Shown: in pieces, positions 44,095 to 44,171 of the stretch
Layout: every line of letters starts with the position of its first letter
How positions within the stretch are numbered: position 1 is the first letter of the stretch
DNA from: a virus
IMG/VR virus record: IMGVR_UViG_3300046519_000322
Coordinates: 1 to 44,171 of that record
Strand: one strand, 5' to 3'
Length of the DNA stretch: 44,171 nt
Notes under the pieces: model-generated
Databases searched by the model: none
What the model was told of the DNA's origin: nothing
What the model saw: the letters and a program-made list of their open reading frames with translations, nothing else
Program-made: the position numbers and the translations under genes

Positions 44095-44171
44095 CTACAG
44101 CCACTCGATGGTGTCGGCGCGCAGCAGGAAGGGGCGGGTGCGCTCCTCGGCGGGCACGTTGGTGCAGTCGG
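44095..44171 (-). CDS. C-terminus of a small gene (partial, start off window)
   Basis: The frame enters from the right edge and ends DCTNVPAEERTRPFLLRADTIEWL at a TAG (44095-44097). It is followed by the GCGCCCC hairpin, as for the neighbouring genes. Only 24 residues are visible and no function can be given. Confidence 0.5.
   Translation of the reverse strand, partial: DCTNVPAEERTRPFLLRADTIEWL

Overview
The window is a piece of a large-genome tailed bacteriophage (or closely related prophage) of Streptomyces or a near relative. The DNA is very GC-rich. It carries a portal protein, a fused prohead protease, a beta-helix tail spike, two CHAP-type wall hydrolases and dozens of tightly packed small genes with 1-4 nt overlaps (ATGA, GTGA, TGATG). 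It also carries an XRE / ImmA-IrrE / MAB_1171c-type membrane protein cassette that is typical of Streptomyces genomes. No terminase, major capsid, tape measure, polymerase, integrase or tRNA gene is visible, so both ends continue into unseen phage genome.

Layout. Almost everything is on the minus strand. From right to left: 44.2-40.4 kb holds small accessory genes with a repeated start sequence (CAGGAGCGCCCCGCCATG) and repeated GCGCCCC hairpins. 40.4-27.4 kb holds about two dozen small, mostly unknown genes in short operons. Their promoters share a rare design: a TAGAC(A/G)-N17-TAGAGT core with a pseudo-palindrome (GCAAC/GCATC-N4-GATGC) inside the spacer. 27.3-24.7 kb encodes small membrane proteins and a dCTP deaminase. 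24.6-22.9 kb encodes a 578-aa coiled-coil protein. 22.9-22.0 kb is a self-contained switch: a near-consensus promoter bracketed by two TTATCGT(GG/CC)ACGATAA palindromes driving a 4-TM protein and a mini XRE regulator. 21.9-6.8 kb and 4.0-1 kb are virion and lysis genes: two large low-complexity proteins, a small membrane protein, an SNase-like nuclease, a zinc-ribbon protein, the portal, the tail spike, two CHAP enzymes, a coiled-coil membrane (holin-like) protein, a SWIM-finger plus ADP-ribosyltransferase-like protein, a holin-like protein and the protease fusion. The only plus-strand genes (4.3-6.8 kb) form the XRE/ImmA/membrane cassette, inserted between late genes.

Regulatory logic, inferred from sequence. 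There appear to be three layers. (1) Accessory-operon promoters carry a shared operator between -35 and -10, suggesting one phage repressor or activator controls all of them. (2) Many late genes carry a CAAGGGG(T/C)GA element in the leader, and several have the Shine-Dalgarno or start codon buried in a nested inverted repeat, suggesting translational timing control, most strikingly at the endolysin. (3) The 22-kb switch and the plus-strand cassette each have their own palindromic operators. Function is unknown for most small genes and I have not guessed it.
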